Assembly: GCA_935421135.1 (NCBI GenBank)
Contig: OW285197.1
Coordinates: 11,909,223 to 11,973,222, forward strand
Length of the DNA stretch: 64,000 nucleotides
Reading direction: 5' to 3'
Source of the DNA: Bugulina stolonifera
Taxonomy: Eukaryota; Bryozoa; Gymnolaemata; Cheilostomatida; Bugulidae
The notes beneath the pieces were generated by a model that was not told the DNA's origin, ran no database searches, and was given only the letters and a program-made list of their open reading frames with translations. Of the stretch, positions 62,028 to 64,000 are shown piece by piece (the stretch's first letter is position 1; the number at the start of each line of letters is the position of its first letter). Position numbers and translations under genes: made by a program.

Positions 62028-64000
62028 TCATCTATTGTGCTAAAATAAAATTTAATAAGCTTGTTAGGCTTAGAAGATATCATCAACTGTCTACCTTCTC
62101 TGAGCGGAAAGCATCACAGATATACTAAGACGGTTGATAGAAGCCATATTCACCAATGGCACCCATCCAGCTTTTTTGCATAAGCCTGTTTGACAAAGAG
62201 GTAATGAACTTGCTAGTCACAAGTTTCTAGTAGGACCCCAGACCAATATGACTTCTCGATATTAATATTTTGGGAATCTGTAAATTCAATAACAACCAAC
62301 TACAGACTAGTGACAGTGAAACCGTAAATAATCGTTCTAGATGGGCCTAGTCTGATTTCTAAACACAGTATTATAGCTTTGATAACAGACATATGAAAGG
62401 CTATTGTTGCATTATTCCTGACACTGCTAACGGCTTGGTCGTGTGTGCTGAAAGTTGACAAACGTGACATTAGCCTAAGCTTACAACTAGACATGTGGCT
62501 GTCAACCCATAGGCTACTACATGGAAAATAGAATTCAAAACCTAAAATCTTATTGGATGATGGGCCACCAAGATGCTGCACACGCATTTCTTGGTGGGTC
62601 TCAGTGCATGTGCAACGGCTACCAACCGACTCCAAACAAGACCAAATACAGCTTACATAAAAACTGTCTTTGAGCTCTGGGTGTGTTCAAAATTAAACCT
62701 AGTCGATTGGACAGGTCAGGTTCCTGTGCGCACTCAGTTCAACAGCGGGCGAATCACTTTTCTCACTATTGTCTAAAAGTCTGTTGAGCTGATATTTTCT
62801 TTTGAGTGAAACATGGAGAAGCCTGATTCCTTATCCTAGTCATTTATTTTAAGCTATACATGTAGCAGTGGGTTCCACCGCTTTTATTTTTGCTAACGTT
62901 GTTGCGCAATTTTGCTGCAACATGATAAATAATGATCCTCTTATGCTATGAGGTGCAGTTATTATCATTATTAAGTGTAATTATAGACCTACATAGTGTA
63001 GTTATTCGGCATGATCATAGTGTAGTTATTATTATGATATGATCAGTGGTTATCAAATTAATTTGGTGGAACAATACATTCTTGATATGGTTGGAATGGG
63101 TGTGCTTGGCCCATTGGCTATCAAGATATTAGTGGAAAATACATGTGTCAATATGAATATGTTATCAAATTATCGTACTCGGAGATTAAGTGTCTATGCA
63201 TCAGTTACTGCTAAATCTCATTAGGAGTCAATAAATGAAATATAGTACAGTAACAGAATAGCAGCATACCTATCGTAAATTGGGCTACTAGTCAGAAACT
63301 AGGCCTATATGTTTTTCTGTATTTAATGTTTCGATTTAGAGCTTTGGGAACCAACTAGATAGTAAATACTAAACAACTTGCAGTATAAAGTTGTGGTAGT
63401 TCAGTGCACATTAACTCTAGACTGCTTCTCACCCATATGTGTGACTGGGCGGGTTTTCTCACACTGGTAAACAGCAAGTTTGCCAAATTTGTCTAATGCT
63501 TTTTTATCTCTCATTATAAACTGCTTTCATTCATTTTTCACACCTCTACCCACATTTGGGCTCCCTCTCATTTTCACAAGAAGAGCCCGGTGAGTTGAAA
63601 ACTATCAGATACTGTCCAACTCCAGAAACCGGAACGAGCTGCATCTTATGCCGGCCAGCATTATTTTAGAATTCATTTTTTTCAGTTCTTGTGCACAGCG
63701 CACTATTTTACATCTAATGGGAGTGTTGTTGGTTGAATTGGCACAGTTGATGAAATAGGAAGTAAGCAGTAACTATTGGTTACGTAAACTGTTTCATGAT
63801 GGTTTGGCTATTTATTATACGTTGTCAAATTTGACAGATGACTAATACTATTTAGTTAATATGCCGCTATAAGTTGTACATAACTGTGTAAAGGTCAACA
63901 TTAGTTTTTAAGAGACCCCAATACTGATGACTGAATAGTATGAGCGTAATGTCACTTTATATCTTGACTTTGGTAGGCTCTATAAAATAACTCTTTTACA
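62028..64000. other. Intergenic, nothing recognised
   Basis: No exon with matching splice phase, repeat end or RNA gene could be supported up to the window edge. Confidence 0.4.

Overview
The window is nuclear DNA from an AT-rich invertebrate animal genome. The evidence is split genes with GT-AG introns and very short exons, secreted multi-domain lectin-like proteins, tRNA-derived SINEs, solo LTRs, hAT-like and TTAA-type DNA transposons, and many minisatellites. The palindrome ACATGT(A) is strikingly frequent, as in several marine invertebrates, but I cannot name the phylum. No rRNA, functional tRNA, CRISPR or prokaryotic operon structure was seen. Nearly all long open frames are chance ORFs or pieces of repeats; the genes were rebuilt from splice sites and reading phase.

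Left half (1 to 43.6 kb): a cluster of related genes for secreted proteins, each with a signal peptide exon, a PAN/apple-like cysteine exon and a two-exon F-type lectin (fucolectin/FTP, F5/8C-like) domain. Every internal intron is phase 1, so the exons behave as interchangeable modules. On the minus strand are: a 5' part of a copy with an in-frame stop (299-755), an orphan signal exon (1197-1269), a complete four-exon gene (3877-5464), a five-exon gene with an extra N-terminal domain (11843-16019), a relic half-domain (17948-18004) and a seven-coding-exon gene with an unfamiliar Cys-rich plus Thr-rich module (20146-27909). On the plus strand one copy (35764-43335) has its PAN exon split by a 5.68-kb hAT-like element with a clear 8-bp target duplication.

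Right half: a minus-strand gene of 15 micro-exons (49147-57267) encodes a predicted 235-residue membrane-anchored coiled-coil protein ending in eight RCF(S/R/P) tetrapeptides. Its introns carry several minisatellites, one split by a SINE. A shortened, frameshifted, inverted copy of its 5' part lies at 8302-9246. The rest (28.6-35.6 kb, 43.6-49.1 kb, 57.4-64 kb) is gene-poor and rich in mobile elements: three near-full solo LTRs of one family, a 2.97-kb foldback element, a 753-bp TTAA element, MITE-like inverted repeats, SINEs of three families and a LINE reverse transcriptase fragment.

The lectin-like genes probably act outside the cell, perhaps in recognition or immunity; that is inferred from domain content only. 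Nothing in the sequence links them functionally to the coiled-coil gene.
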